This document shows, piece by piece, positions 32,880 through 41,464 of a stretch of 64,000 nt of DNA; within the stretch, counting starts at the first letter, position 1; each line of letters opens with the position of its first letter. A program made the translations under genes and the position numbers. Origin of the DNA: Bacillota bacterium (GTDB lineage Bacteria > Bacillota > Clostridia > Oscillospirales > Acutalibacteraceae); contig JAEWDK010000006.1 of the NCBI GenBank assembly GCA_023390175.1, positions 372,001 to 436,000 of the forward strand, written 5' to 3'. Under the pieces are notes generated by a model. That model was given only the letters and a program-made list of their open reading frames with translations, was not told the DNA's origin and searched no databases.

Positions 32880-33935
32880 TTGGTTAAGAAAACGCTTGCG
32901 ACCATTCTGACTTTGGCACTTTTATTCCAGCTTTCTGCCTGCAGTGCAGGAAATGTGAGCAAAAAAACGCGTTATGAAGCACAGTTCCTAAAGCTTTTTG
33001 ACACAATGACTACAATTATAGGTTACACGGAAACCAAAGAAGAATTCACAAACTTTTCCAACCTGATCTATAATAATCTAAAAATTTATCATCAGCTTTA
33101 TGATATTTACGATAATTATCCCGGCATCAATAATATTAAAACGATCAATGACAATGCGGGCAAAAAGCCGGTTAAGGTTGATAAAAAAATAATTGATCTG
33201 CTGCTTCTTGCAAAGAATGCGAACAAGCTCAGCAACGGGGCGTGCAATGTGGCTTTGGGCCCCGTACTGCAAATCTGGCACAATTACAGGGAAGCGGGTA
33301 TCGCCGACCCGGATAATGCCAAACTGCCGCCGATGAGCGACCTGAAAGCCGCAATGCAACACACGGATATTAATAAAGTGATTATTGATGAAAAAGCCTC
33401 CACCGTGTATCTGGAGGACCCGAAAATGAGCCTTGACGTAGGGTCCGCTGCGAAAGGGTATGCCACGGAGCAGGTCTGCCAAATTGCGATTGCACACGGG
33501 TACACCTCCGGTTTAATCAGTGTGGGCGGCAACATCCGCGCAATTGGCAATAAAGGCGTTAATAACGAACAATGGAATGTCGGTATTCAAAACCCCGACT
33601 TGAGCAGCGACCAAAAATCGCTGAATACCGTCCTGTTAACGGATGAGTCCCTTGTTTCAAGCGGAGTTTATGAACGGTATTATACGGTGAACGGAAAAAA
33701 TTATCACCATATTATTGATCCGACTACGCTAATGCCTTCCACCAATTATAAACAGGTCACGCTTTTGTGCAAAGATTCCGGCAAAGCGGATTCGCTTTCT
33801 ACCGCAGTATTCAACATGCCCTTTGAGCGGGCTTTGAAATTTATCAACAGCATGCCGGACATGGAAGCAATGTGGGTTTTCCCGGACGGCTCCATCAAAT
33901 ACAGTAAAAATTTTCAAAAGTATATTAAAAAATAA
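32880..33935 (+). CDS. fmnB: FAD:protein FMN transferase, lipoprotein form (ApbE/FmnB-like)
   Basis: A 351-residue ApbE enzyme with a signal peptide and lipobox 'LSAC' (Cys21), so it acts outside the cell membrane. ApbE transfers FMN from FAD to Thr/Ser of target proteins using Mg. Signatures seen are 'MSLDVGSAAKGYATEQVC', 'LISVGGNIRAIG' and 'HHIIDPTTLMPS'. The TTG start has GAGGTG six bases upstream. The adjacent double-domain lipoprotein is the evident target. A second ApbE (51026-52078) sits by the Rnf genes, so the two seem dedicated to different clients. Confidence 0.9.
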   Translation: MVKKTLATILTLALLFQLSACSAGNVSKKTRYEAQFLKLFDTMTTIIGYTETKEEFTNFSNLIYNNLKIYHQLYDIYDNYPGINNIKTINDNAGKKPVKVDKKIIDLLLLAKNANKLSNGACNVALGPVLQIWHNYREAGIADPDNAKLPPMSDLKAAMQHTDINKVIIDEKASTVYLEDPKMSLDVGSAAKGYATEQVCQIAIAHGYTSGLISVGGNIRAIGNKGVNNEQWNVGIQNPDLSSDQKSLNTVLLTDESLVSSGVYERYYTVNGKNYHHIIDPTTLMPSTNYKQVTLLCKDSGKADSLSTAVFNMPFERALKFINSMPDMEAMWVFPDGSIKYSKNFQKYIKK

Positions 33936-33976
33936 ACTTCATAAATATGTGAATTATTTCAGAACAGGGGAAGACG

Positions 33977-35689
33977 ATGGCATTGAAAGATTTGCAGGGC
34001 TTTGTCAAAGAGCTGGATGCAAAAGGTGAATTAAAGTATATTGATACCGCTGTTTCCCCGGAACTGGAGATTACGGAAATTACCGACCGTGTTTCCAAAG
34101 CCCATGGCCCGGCGCTTTTATTTCGGAATGTGACCGGTTCAAACTACCCGGTGCTGATGAATGCGATGGGCAGCTATGATCGGATGAGCATGGGGCTGGG
34201 TGCGGAAAAACTCGATGATATTGCCGACGAAATTGAAAAATATTTGGATTTGAGCAATTATTTGTCCATTCCAAAACTGATAAAAAGCATTCCGCATTTG
34301 TTCCGGTTGCTCAGTGTGTTCCCAAGGCGGAGCCGGTTTAAAGGGGCGTGCCAGCAGGTAATCGAAAGGGAGGCGGATTTGTCCGCGCTGCCCGTGCTGA
34401 AATGCTGGCCGGAAGACGCCGGGCGGTTTTTCACACTGCCCCTTGTTTTTACGAAGGACAGGAACACAAAACAGCAGAATGTGGGAATGTACCGCATGCA
34501 GATTCTTGACAATACCAGCACGGCAATGCATTGGCACAAGCATAAGGACGGCTCCGAAATATTCAAAGGGTATGCCGAACAAAAGCAAAGAATGCCGGTT
34601 TCGGTTGCGCTGGGGTGTGACCCCGCAATAACCTATGCGGCTACCGCGCCGCTGCCCAAAATGATTGATGAAATGATGCTGGCCGGCTGGCTCAGAAAAT
34701 CAAGGGTGAAAATGGTCAAAAGCATTACCAATGACATTTACGTTCCGGCTCATGCGGAAATTGTGATAGAAGGCTATGTGGACCCGACGGAGGAGCTTGT
34801 ACTGGAAGGGCCTTTCGGCGACCACACGGGGTATTACTCCCTAGCGGATTATTATCCGCGGTTCCATGTTACCTGCATCACGCATAAAAAAAATGCAATT
34901 TACCCGGCGACCGTGGTGGGTAAGCCCCCCATGGAGGACTGCTACATGGCCAAGGCGACGGAACGCATATTTTTGCCGGTTCTTCGGCTGCAAATGCCGG
35001 AGCTTGTGGATTTGAACATGCCCCTTGAAGGGGTGTTTCACAACTGTGCGATTGTTTCCGTCCGCAGTAAATATCCGGGAAGTGCGCGCAAGGTGATGAA
35101 TGCAATTTGGGGTATGGGGCAAATGATGTACACCAAACTGATTGTGGCCGTCGATGAAACGGTCGATGTGCAGAATACAGCCCAGGTGCGGGACGCGGTT
35201 TTAAGCAACGTGCATGGCATCGAAAGCCTGTTCCTTTCGGAAGGGCCGCTGGATGCGCTGGACCACTCTTCCGACAGGGCGCTGTACGGCAGCAGGCTGG
35301 GGGTGGACGCGACCGCTGCGGGCAATAGTACAGCGGAAAGCGGCGTCACAAATACATTCCAAATTTTAACTGTAAAGAAGGAGCGCCCGTGGCAGGGCAG
35401 GGAGGCTCTGAAGGAATTTATCAAGCAGCACCGGGACAAATTTGTGATTGCCGTGGATGACGGCATCAATCCGAAAGACCTTGCCACGGTAATGTGGAAG
35501 GTGTTTAATAATATTGACGCAAAACGCGATATTGTTTTGTCGGGGGATCAAATCGGAATTGACGCGACCAAAAAGCTGCGGGAAGAGGGCCTTACGCGTG
35601 ACTGGCCGAATGATATTGTCATGACGGATCAGATAAAGCAATATGTTAATGAAAGGTGGAGGGAATATGGTATTGATGAAATTCATTAA
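33977..35689 (+). CDS. ubiD: UbiD family decarboxylase
   Basis: A 570-residue UbiD-type enzyme that decarboxylates an aromatic or α,β-unsaturated acid using prenylated FMN and a metal. Conserved stretches include 'NTSTAMHWHKHKDG' and 'EIVIEGYVDPTEELVLEGPFGDHTGYYS', which carry the catalytic Glu and metal/phosphate ligands. UbiX, which makes prenylated FMN, lies two genes downstream. A UbiA-type prenyltransferase lies between, overlapping by 23 bases. The trio UbiD-UbiA-UbiX matches late quinone assembly (UbiA/D/X in ubiquinone, MqnP/L/M in futalosine menaquinone). The true substrate, likely a prenylated naphthoate or benzoate, is inferred. Confidence 0.9.
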   Translation: MALKDLQGFVKELDAKGELKYIDTAVSPELEITEITDRVSKAHGPALLFRNVTGSNYPVLMNAMGSYDRMSMGLGAEKLDDIADEIEKYLDLSNYLSIPKLIKSIPHLFRLLSVFPRRSRFKGACQQVIEREADLSALPVLKCWPEDAGRFFTLPLVFTKDRNTKQQNVGMYRMQILDNTSTAMHWHKHKDGSEIFKGYAEQKQRMPVSVALGCDPAITYAATAPLPKMIDEMMLAGWLRKSRVKMVKSITNDIYVPAHAEIVIEGYVDPTEELVLEGPFGDHTGYYSLADYYPRFHVTCITHKKNAIYPATVVGKPPMEDCYMAKATERIFLPVLRLQMPELVDLNMPLEGVFHNCAIVSVRSKYPGSARKVMNAIWGMGQMMYTKLIVAVDETVDVQNTAQVRDAVLSNVHGIESLFLSEGPLDALDHSSDRALYGSRLGVDATAAGNSTAESGVTNTFQILTVKKERPWQGREALKEFIKQHRDKFVIAVDDGINPKDLATVMWKVFNNIDAKRDIVLSGDQIGIDATKKLREEGLTRDWPNDIVMTDQIKQYVNERWREYGIDEIH

Positions 35690-36536
35690 TAAGATAAAGG
35701 AATACGGAAAACTGGTTATGTTTTCCCATACCATTTTTTCATTCAGCTTTGCACTCGTTTCCATGGTGCTGGCGGCGAAAGGCCTGCCAAAGCTTTCAAC
35801 GCTGGTTTGGATTGTTGTCTGCTTCATGGGTGCGCGTACGGGCGCGAATGCAATTAACCGCGTGATTGACGCAAAAATAGACGCGCGCAATCCCCGTACC
35901 GCCAACCGGCAGCTGCCAAAGGGCGAGATGAAAAAGGGCGAGGTGATTCTTTTTACGGCAGCCTGTTTTGCAGTGATGCTTTTCGGGGCATACAAGCTGA
36001 ACTGGGTTTGTTTTGCGCTGTCGCCCGTTGCCTTATTTTTACTGATTATCTATTCATACTGCAAACGGTTTACATTTTTATGTCATTTGGTGCTGGGGGT
36101 TACCTGCGCCTGCGCGCCGGTCGGCGCGTGGCTGGCGGTAACAGGCAAGCTTGCGTTGGTTCCGCTGATTATGGGTGCGGCAAATACCTTGTGGGTCGCC
36201 GGGTTCGATATTATATACGGCTGTCAGGATTACGATTTTGACAAAGCAAACGGACTGCATTCCGTGCCTGTGAAATTCGGTGTGAAAAACGCGCTGCACA
36301 TTTCCATGGCGTTTCACATCATTACATTATTCTGTCTGCTGGCCATTGGCCTGCTGACCCCGCAATTCGGATTCATCTACTATATCGGTCTGGCGATTAT
36401 CGCAGGCCTGTTTGTCACGGAATACCGCATGGTTTCCCCGACTAACTTAACCAATGTCAATATTGCGTCCTACAGTGTGAACCAGCTTGTCAGCCTTGTT
36501 TTGCTGGTGTTCGGTCTGTTGGACGCGTTTATTTAG
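35667..36536 (+). CDS. UbiA/MqnP-type aromatic prenyltransferase
   Basis: A 289-residue membrane protein with eight or nine helices. Motif 1 'NRVIDAKIDARNPRTANR' and motif 2 'YGCQDYDFDKANGLHSVPVKFG' hold the Mg-diphosphate. The 'NPRTANRxLP' ending is that of the 4-hydroxybenzoate/MqnP branch and differs from the MenA-like gene at 29821. It would join a polyprenyl tail to an aromatic acid that UbiD then decarboxylates. The ATG at 35667 follows GGTGGAGGG and lies inside the end of ubiD, so the two are translationally coupled. Ubiquinone is unlikely in an anaerobic Firmicute, so a menaquinone-type product is preferred. Confidence 0.87.
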   Translation: MVLMKFINKIKEYGKLVMFSHTIFSFSFALVSMVLAAKGLPKLSTLVWIVVCFMGARTGANAINRVIDAKIDARNPRTANRQLPKGEMKKGEVILFTAACFAVMLFGAYKLNWVCFALSPVALFLLIIYSYCKRFTFLCHLVLGVTCACAPVGAWLAVTGKLALVPLIMGAANTLWVAGFDIIYGCQDYDFDKANGLHSVPVKFGVKNALHISMAFHIITLFCLLAIGLLTPQFGFIYYIGLAIIAGLFVTEYRMVSPTNLTNVNIASYSVNQLVSLVLLVFGLLDAFI

Positions 36537-36545
36537 AGGATTATA

Positions 36546-37133
36546 ATGAAAAAATTAATTGTCGCGGTAACCGGCGCAAGCGGAAGCGCTTATTTTCTGC
36601 GTCTGATGGAGCTGCTGACCTTGCAGGAACTGGAACTGCATGTCATTGCGTCCGAACAGGGGCGTAAAGTGCTGCAGTACGAAACAGGGGTCGATTTAGA
36701 AGAGCAGGCGGAGCTTTGGAACAGGGGAAAGGCCAAAATCATTATGGAAGACAACAGCAACCTGTTTTCCGCCGTGGCAAGCGGGTCATACCGCTGCGAC
36801 GCAATGGTGATTATTCCCTGCTCCATGTCCACAATGGCGGAAATCGCAAACGGTGTCACAAAAACACTTTTGACCCGTGCCGCGGACGTTATGATAAAAG
36901 AGCGGCGCAAACTGGTTCTTGTGCCAAGGGAAACACCGCTTTCCACCATTCACTTGAAAAACATGTATGAGCTTTCAAAGCTTGGGGTGACCATTCTGCC
37001 GGCCATGCCGGGCTTTTACGGGCATCCGGGTACGGTGGAGGATATCGTGAATTTCATCGCGGGCAAAACGTTGGACTGCCTTGGGATTGAGAATGACAGT
37101 TATAAAAGATGGGGAGACAACTATGAAAAATAA
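36546..37133 (+). CDS. ubiX: Flavin prenyltransferase UbiX
   Basis: A 195-residue flavoprotein that attaches dimethylallyl phosphate to FMN, giving the cofactor for UbiD. The N-terminal 'LIVAVTGASGSAYFLRLMELL' FMN site, 'IIPCSMSTMAEIANG' and 'RKLVLVPRETPLSTIHLKNM' are strongly conserved, and 'MPGFYGHPGTVEDIVNFIAGK' ends the fold. It sits nine bases after the prenyltransferase and overlaps the next lipoprotein gene by 11 bases. This supports one functional unit ubiD-ubiA-ubiX plus transporter. Confidence 0.95.
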   Translation: MKKLIVAVTGASGSAYFLRLMELLTLQELELHVIASEQGRKVLQYETGVDLEEQAELWNRGKAKIIMEDNSNLFSAVASGSYRCDAMVIIPCSMSTMAEIANGVTKTLLTRAADVMIKERRKLVLVPRETPLSTIHLKNMYELSKLGVTILPAMPGFYGHPGTVEDIVNFIAGKTLDCLGIENDSYKRWGDNYEK

Positions 37134-38076
37134 AATAATTTCAGCCGTACTATTGGCGGCTTTACTCCTTACCATGGCAATATCCTTTGGGGGATGCGCA
37201 GCCAAAAGCACGCCCAGCAGCACGGAAAAACCGACAATCCGTATTGGAATGATGTCCTCTTCCGACGTAATTCCTTATGTGCTGATTAACGAAAACAAGC
37301 TTGCGGATAAATATAATTTTAAATTGGATTTGCAGGTGTTTACTTCGGCCAAAGACAGGGACGCCGCCTTTCAGGCAGGCGAGTTGGACGGTGTTCTGAC
37401 GGATTATGTGGGCGTGTGCATGTACCAAAAGGCCGGATTTGATGTTAAAATTACCGGTATTACCGACGGCGACTATATTTTGGTTGCGGGCAAAAACACC
37501 GGAATTAAAAATATCAGCCAAATCAAGGGCAAAAGCATTGCAATATCCGAAAAAACGCTGATTGATTATACACTGGACGATATTTTAGCAAATAATAAAA
37601 TGGCAAGTACGGATGTGGTAAAAGAGATCGTTCCCAGAATACCCGACCGTTTGGAACTGCTGCGCAACAATAAAATTGACCTTGGCCTGCTGCCGGAGCC
37701 TTTTGCAACGCTTGCGCTGAATGACGGCGCTGTCTATTTGGGAAGCGCCAACCAGTTCGGGCTGTATCCGGCGGTTTCCGCGTTTTCAAAAACCGCGCTG
37801 GACAAAAAGACGAAGGCAATTCATGATTTATATAAAGCATACAACGAAGCGGTGGACTATATGAATCGCACGGATATTCGTAAGTATGAAAAAACCGTCA
37901 TTAAAGCGGTGGGGTATCCGCAGGAAATGGTTGGTAAAATCACGGTGAAAAAATTCAGAACCAGCGCGCTGCCTCCTCAAAAGGATGTGGAAGCGGCAAT
38001 TCAGTGGGCAAGTAAAAAAGGCCTGTGCAAACCCGACCTGAAATACGATCAACTGGTATATGATGTCTATTCTTAA
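37123..38076 (+). CDS. ABC transporter substrate-binding lipoprotein (NMT1/SsuA-like)
   Basis: A 317-residue solute-binding lipoprotein with lipobox 'FGGC' (Cys25). The 'AFQAGELDGVLTDYVGVCMYQKAGFD' and 'NKIDLGLLPEPFATLAL' stretches are typical of the NMT1/THI5-SsuA group, a fold shared with the menaquinone enzymes MqnA and MqnD. ATPase and permease genes follow. The gene overlaps ubiX by 11 bases, so the ligand is probably tied to quinone-head metabolism, for example a naphthoate. Thiamine precursors, sulfonates or nitrate are the standard alternatives from the family, but nothing nearby supports them. Confidence 0.8.
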   Translation: MKNKIISAVLLAALLLTMAISFGGCAAKSTPSSTEKPTIRIGMMSSSDVIPYVLINENKLADKYNFKLDLQVFTSAKDRDAAFQAGELDGVLTDYVGVCMYQKAGFDVKITGITDGDYILVAGKNTGIKNISQIKGKSIAISEKTLIDYTLDDILANNKMASTDVVKEIVPRIPDRLELLRNNKIDLGLLPEPFATLALNDGAVYLGSANQFGLYPAVSAFSKTALDKKTKAIHDLYKAYNEAVDYMNRTDIRKYEKTVIKAVGYPQEMVGKITVKKFRTSALPPQKDVEAAIQWASKKGLCKPDLKYDQLVYDVYS

Positions 38077-38132
38077 TAAAGTTAATTTTATTTGCTTAAT
38101 CCGATGAGATGAACCGTAATTAACTTTAATAA
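38073..38132 (+). promoter_or_regulatory. Inverted repeat between binding protein and ATPase genes
   Basis: TTAATAAAGTTAATT (38073-38087) and AATTAACTTTAATAA (38118-38132) are complementary with one mismatch across a 30-base loop. It covers the stop codon of the binding protein and could be an mRNA-stabilising or processing hairpin, or an operator. There is no T-run. Confidence 0.45.
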
Positions 38133-38142
38133 ATAAGGTTGC

Positions 38143-38934
38143 GTGGTGAACAAAATGCTTGTCATTGAGGATCTTTCCGTTGGCTACAAAACGAAAAAGG
38201 AAGCAATTCCGGTCATTCAAACCCTTTCCCTGCACATTGAACAGGGGGAGGCTTTGGCAATCCTCGGTCCATCCGGCTGCGGAAAGTCAACCTTAATCAA
38301 AACATTGGCCGGAACACTTTTTGCAAACAGCGGCAAAATGGATTACATAAAAGAGAATGACAGGCAGCCGTTAAACCCCAAAACGCATAAAATCGGGATG
38401 ATACCGCAGAACTGCGGCCTGCTGCCCTGGAAAACAGTCAGGGAGAATTGCCTGCTGCCGCTGAAAATCCGTCATGAGCAAATCGCGCTTGAAAGAAAAC
38501 AGGAAATTGAAAAGATATATGATTCTCTGGATATTTCAAAGCTGCTTGGAAGGTACCCAAAAGAAATCAGCGGCGGGCAGGTTCAGCGGGTCGCCATTGC
38601 AAGGGCGTTTATTTTGAAGCCGGATTTACTGCTGATGGACGAGCCTTTTTCCGCTTTGGACGCAATTACCCGCGACGAAGCCAGGGAGCTGTTTTTGCGG
38701 ATTTGGGAGCAGAACCGGCCCACTACCATATTGGTGACTCACAGTATTGAGGAGGCTCTTTACCTGGGGAATACCATTGTTGTAATGGGTACTCATCAGG
38801 GAAATATCGAATATCAAATGCAAAATCCGTATTTCGGGAAGTTGTATCCAGAGAGTATGGAATATCTCGCGGTAAAACAACTTCTGCGGGAAAAATTAAA
38901 ACCGGGCGACAGGGGGCAGGGTGAAATTGCGTAA
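38143..38934 (+). CDS. ABC transporter ATP-binding protein (SsuB/TauB-like)
   Basis: A 263-residue ATPase. Walker A 'GPSGCGKSTLIKTLAG', Q-loop 'IPQNCGLLPWKTV', signature 'ISGGQVQRVAIARAF', Walker B 'LLLMDEPFSALDA' and H-loop 'ILVTHSIEEALYLG' are intact. It fits the nitrate/sulfonate/thiamine-precursor group that partners NMT1-like binding proteins. The start is uncertain: GTG at 38143 or 38146, or ATG at 38155. The end overlaps the permease by 14 bases. Confidence 0.88.
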   Translation: MVNKMLVIEDLSVGYKTKKEAIPVIQTLSLHIEQGEALAILGPSGCGKSTLIKTLAGTLFANSGKMDYIKENDRQPLNPKTHKIGMIPQNCGLLPWKTVRENCLLPLKIRHEQIALERKQEIEKIYDSLDISKLLGRYPKEISGGQVQRVAIARAFILKPDLLLMDEPFSALDAITRDEARELFLRIWEQNRPTTILVTHSIEEALYLGNTIVVMGTHQGNIEYQMQNPYFGKLYPESMEYLAVKQLLREKLKPGDRGQGEIA

Positions 38935-39682
38935 GCTGCTGAACCGCTGCAAAATTTTTTTGCAGGGCTTTTTCCTGTTAAACCTCATCTGGCTTATTGC
39001 AGCCGTGTGCATGCAGACAACTGTAATTCCAAACCCGGTGGTTGTTTACCAAAACTTCGGCAGTGTGTTTGCAAACGATATTTTAATTCATATTCTTTAC
39101 AGCTTAAAGCGAATCGCGGTCGGATTGGCGCTGTCGCTCGCAATCGGGATTCCCATCGGAATTCTGATGGCTTATTCAGAAAAAGCAAACAAGGTATTGT
39201 ATCCGCTGATTTATTTCAGCTACCCGATTCCGAAAACAGCGCTGCTGCCGATTGCTATGCTGCTGCTGGGAATGCGTGACGGCTCTAAAATTGCGATTAT
39301 CTTTCTAATCATTGTATTCCAGGTGATTGTATCGGTTAGGGACAGTGTGCGGAATATTGATGAGACAATGTATGAGGTAACCGTCAGCGCGGGTGCGACA
39401 CGGGGGCAAATCATACGGCACGTTACGCTGCCCGCGATTTTACCCGAACTGCTTACCAGTATCCGGGTTTCCCTCGGCACAGCCGTTTCCATCCTGTTTT
39501 TTGTGGAGGGATACGGTACAAAATACGGCATGGGTTACTACATTGTGGACGCATGGTCAAGAATTGATTATATCGATATGTACATTGGTATTATTGTCAT
39601 TTCGATCATCGGGTTCGCCCTGTTTGTTGCTGTTGACTTTATTTCCGACAAATTATGCAAGTGGAATAAAGCAGTCGGCTGA
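38921..39682 (+). CDS. ABC transporter permease (SsuC/TauC-like)
   Basis: A 253-residue membrane protein with six segments and the EAA loop 'YEVTVSAGATRGQIIRHVTLPAILPELLTSI' (about 145-175) that docks on the ATPase. GTG start after AGGGGGCAGG. It is the last gene of the cluster that begins at ndh2 and is followed by a strong terminator. Single permease gene, hence a homodimer. Confidence 0.88.
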   Translation: MKLRKLLNRCKIFLQGFFLLNLIWLIAAVCMQTTVIPNPVVVYQNFGSVFANDILIHILYSLKRIAVGLALSLAIGIPIGILMAYSEKANKVLYPLIYFSYPIPKTALLPIAMLLLGMRDGSKIAIIFLIIVFQVIVSVRDSVRNIDETMYEVTVSAGATRGQIIRHVTLPAILPELLTSIRVSLGTAVSILFFVEGYGTKYGMGYYIVDAWSRIDYIDMYIGIIVISIIGFALFVAVDFISDKLCKWNKAVG

Positions 39683-39710
39683 ACAGGATATACAGCGGAA
39701 CCCAAAGCAA

Positions 39711-39750
39711 ACGGGCTTTCTGAAATTACCTTCAGAAAGCCCGTTTTTAT
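39711..39750 (+). terminator. Terminator ending the EET/quinone cluster
   Basis: 14-bp perfect stem ACGGGCTTTCTGAA/TTCAGAAAGCCCGT, loop ATTACC, then TTTTTAT. It lies between convergent genes and may serve hydA too. Confidence 0.88.
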
Positions 39751-39775
39751 GTTAGAAATAAAAATTTGGTTTGAA

Positions 39776-41461
39776 TTATTTTGCCTGATATTTCACATGC
39801 AAAAGCTTATGAACCTTTCCCTTGAGCAAACCGGAATACAGGGTGGTAATTACCGGATTTTCTTCGGAACGCTTAATGCTGCACATTTTATCTGTTGCAT
39901 AAATACCGGCACTGCGTTTCTTTTTGCCCTCAAGGTTAATAATCGGCTGGCCGGCGCCACAGACGCATCCGCCCGGGCAGGCCATCACTTCAACAAAGTC
40001 GTAATACGCTTCGCCGCTTTGAATCCGTTTAATAAGGTCTTCCGCGTTCTTTAAGCCGCTGACAACAGCGATCTTTACTTCGCGTTCGCCATATACGATG
40101 GAAGTTTCTTTCAGCCCCTGCATGCCCCTTACGCCGTTGAATGCAATCGCACGCAGCGCCGAAACAGATTTATTATCTGACAGACGGCGGATAACCGCTT
40201 CTGTAACGCCGCCGGTTACGCCAAAAATAACGCCCGCGCCGCTTTGTGTGCCAAACGGCATATCAATGGCTTCCGGTTCCAGCTCCGAAAATACGATTCC
40301 GGCTTCACGAATCATCTGGATCAATTCCTGTGTGGTAATGACATAGTCCACATAGGGTACGCCGTTTTCTTTGAACTCATCCCTTGCCGCCTCGAATTTT
40401 TTGGCGGTACAGGGCATTACCGCAACCACAATCACCTGACGGTCGGACTGCTTGTTTTCTTCCTTCAGCACGGAACCGAACATTTCCATCGGGGAGCGGC
40501 AGGTTGAAATATTCTGCATCAGCTCCGGATGGTTTTTTTCGGCATACTGAATCCAAGCGGGGCAGCAGGAAGTGAACAGCGGGAGCTTCTCTTCCGATTC
40601 CAAACGGCTCAGCAGCTCGTTTGCTTCTTCCATGACCGTTAAATCCGCGCCGGTCGCAGTGTCAAACACCTCATCCACGCCCATACGCTTGAGCGCAGCA
40701 ACGATTTTCCCCATCAGGTTTTCACCGTCTTTTTGACCCAGCTTGTCGCCGATGCCCACACGAACCGCAGGGGCAATCTGAACGACGACCTTTTTATCTG
40801 GGTCGTTCAGCAGCTTCCAGATCTTTCCGGTGTCGTTTTTTACAACAATGGCGCCGGTCGGGCACACGGCGGCGCATTGGCCGCAGCCTACACATCTGGA
40901 CTCGGAAATCGGCACATTAAAGGTGGTGCCGACTGTCATTTTGGAACCTCTGTACATAAAGTCAATCGCGCCGACATTCTGTACTTCATCACACATTCTT
41001 ACACAGTCGCCGCAAAGAATGCATTTATTGGAGTCCCGCTCAATGCAAAGGGAGGAGGTGTCAAGCTTTGGTTTTTCCGCTGTATTTTCGAAGCGGACCT
41101 GCTTGATGCCAAATCGCTGCGCAAGTTCCTGCAGCTTGCATTCGCCGTTTTTGCTGCAGGTGGTGCAGTCGCGGCAATGGTTGGAAAGCAGCAGCTCCAA
41201 TATCATTTTGCGGTATCTTCTTAGCTTTGGCGTATTGGTGTAAATCTCCATGCCCGCTTTGGGCGGTGTGGAGCATGCGGCTTCCATGCCGCCCCATTTG
41301 TTTTCCACCATACACATACGGCAGGCGCCGTAAACGGAAAGCTCCGAATAGTAGCAAAATGTCGGAAGGTCAATGCCCGCCTTGCGGATCAGGCTCAGCA
41401 GGTTCTTTTCACCGTCTATTTCCACCGGGATATTGTCAATTAACATAAATTCGCCGCTCAT
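39776..41461 (-). CDS. hydA: [FeFe] hydrogenase catalytic subunit of a trimeric NAD(H)-linked enzyme
   Basis: A 561-residue cytosolic hydrogenase. Domain order: N-terminal [2Fe-2S] ferredoxin ('YSELSVYGACRMCMVE'), His/Cys cluster 'NHCRDCTTCSKNGECKLQEL', two [4Fe-4S] sets ('CILCGDCVRMC' and 'CVGCGQCAAVCPTGA'), then the H-cluster domain with L1 'FTSCCPAWI', L2 'MPCTAKKFEA' and L3 'MACPGGCVCGAGQP'. It reduces protons or oxidises H2. With HydB and HydC it forms an NADH-linked, possibly electron-bifurcating, complex (group A3 type). AGGAGGACT precedes the ATG, three bases after hydB. Confidence 0.95.
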   Translation of the reverse strand: MSGEFMLIDNIPVEIDGEKNLLSLIRKAGIDLPTFCYYSELSVYGACRMCMVENKWGGMEAACSTPPKAGMEIYTNTPKLRRYRKMILELLLSNHCRDCTTCSKNGECKLQELAQRFGIKQVRFENTAEKPKLDTSSLCIERDSNKCILCGDCVRMCDEVQNVGAIDFMYRGSKMTVGTTFNVPISESRCVGCGQCAAVCPTGAIVVKNDTGKIWKLLNDPDKKVVVQIAPAVRVGIGDKLGQKDGENLMGKIVAALKRMGVDEVFDTATGADLTVMEEANELLSRLESEEKLPLFTSCCPAWIQYAEKNHPELMQNISTCRSPMEMFGSVLKEENKQSDRQVIVVAVMPCTAKKFEAARDEFKENGVPYVDYVITTQELIQMIREAGIVFSELEPEAIDMPFGTQSGAGVIFGVTGGVTEAVIRRLSDNKSVSALRAIAFNGVRGMQGLKETSIVYGEREVKIAVVSGLKNAEDLIKRIQSGEAYYDFVEVMACPGGCVCGAGQPIINLEGKKKRSAGIYATDKMCSIKRSEENPVITTLYSGLLKGKVHKLLHVKYQAK

Positions 41462-41464
41462 CGC

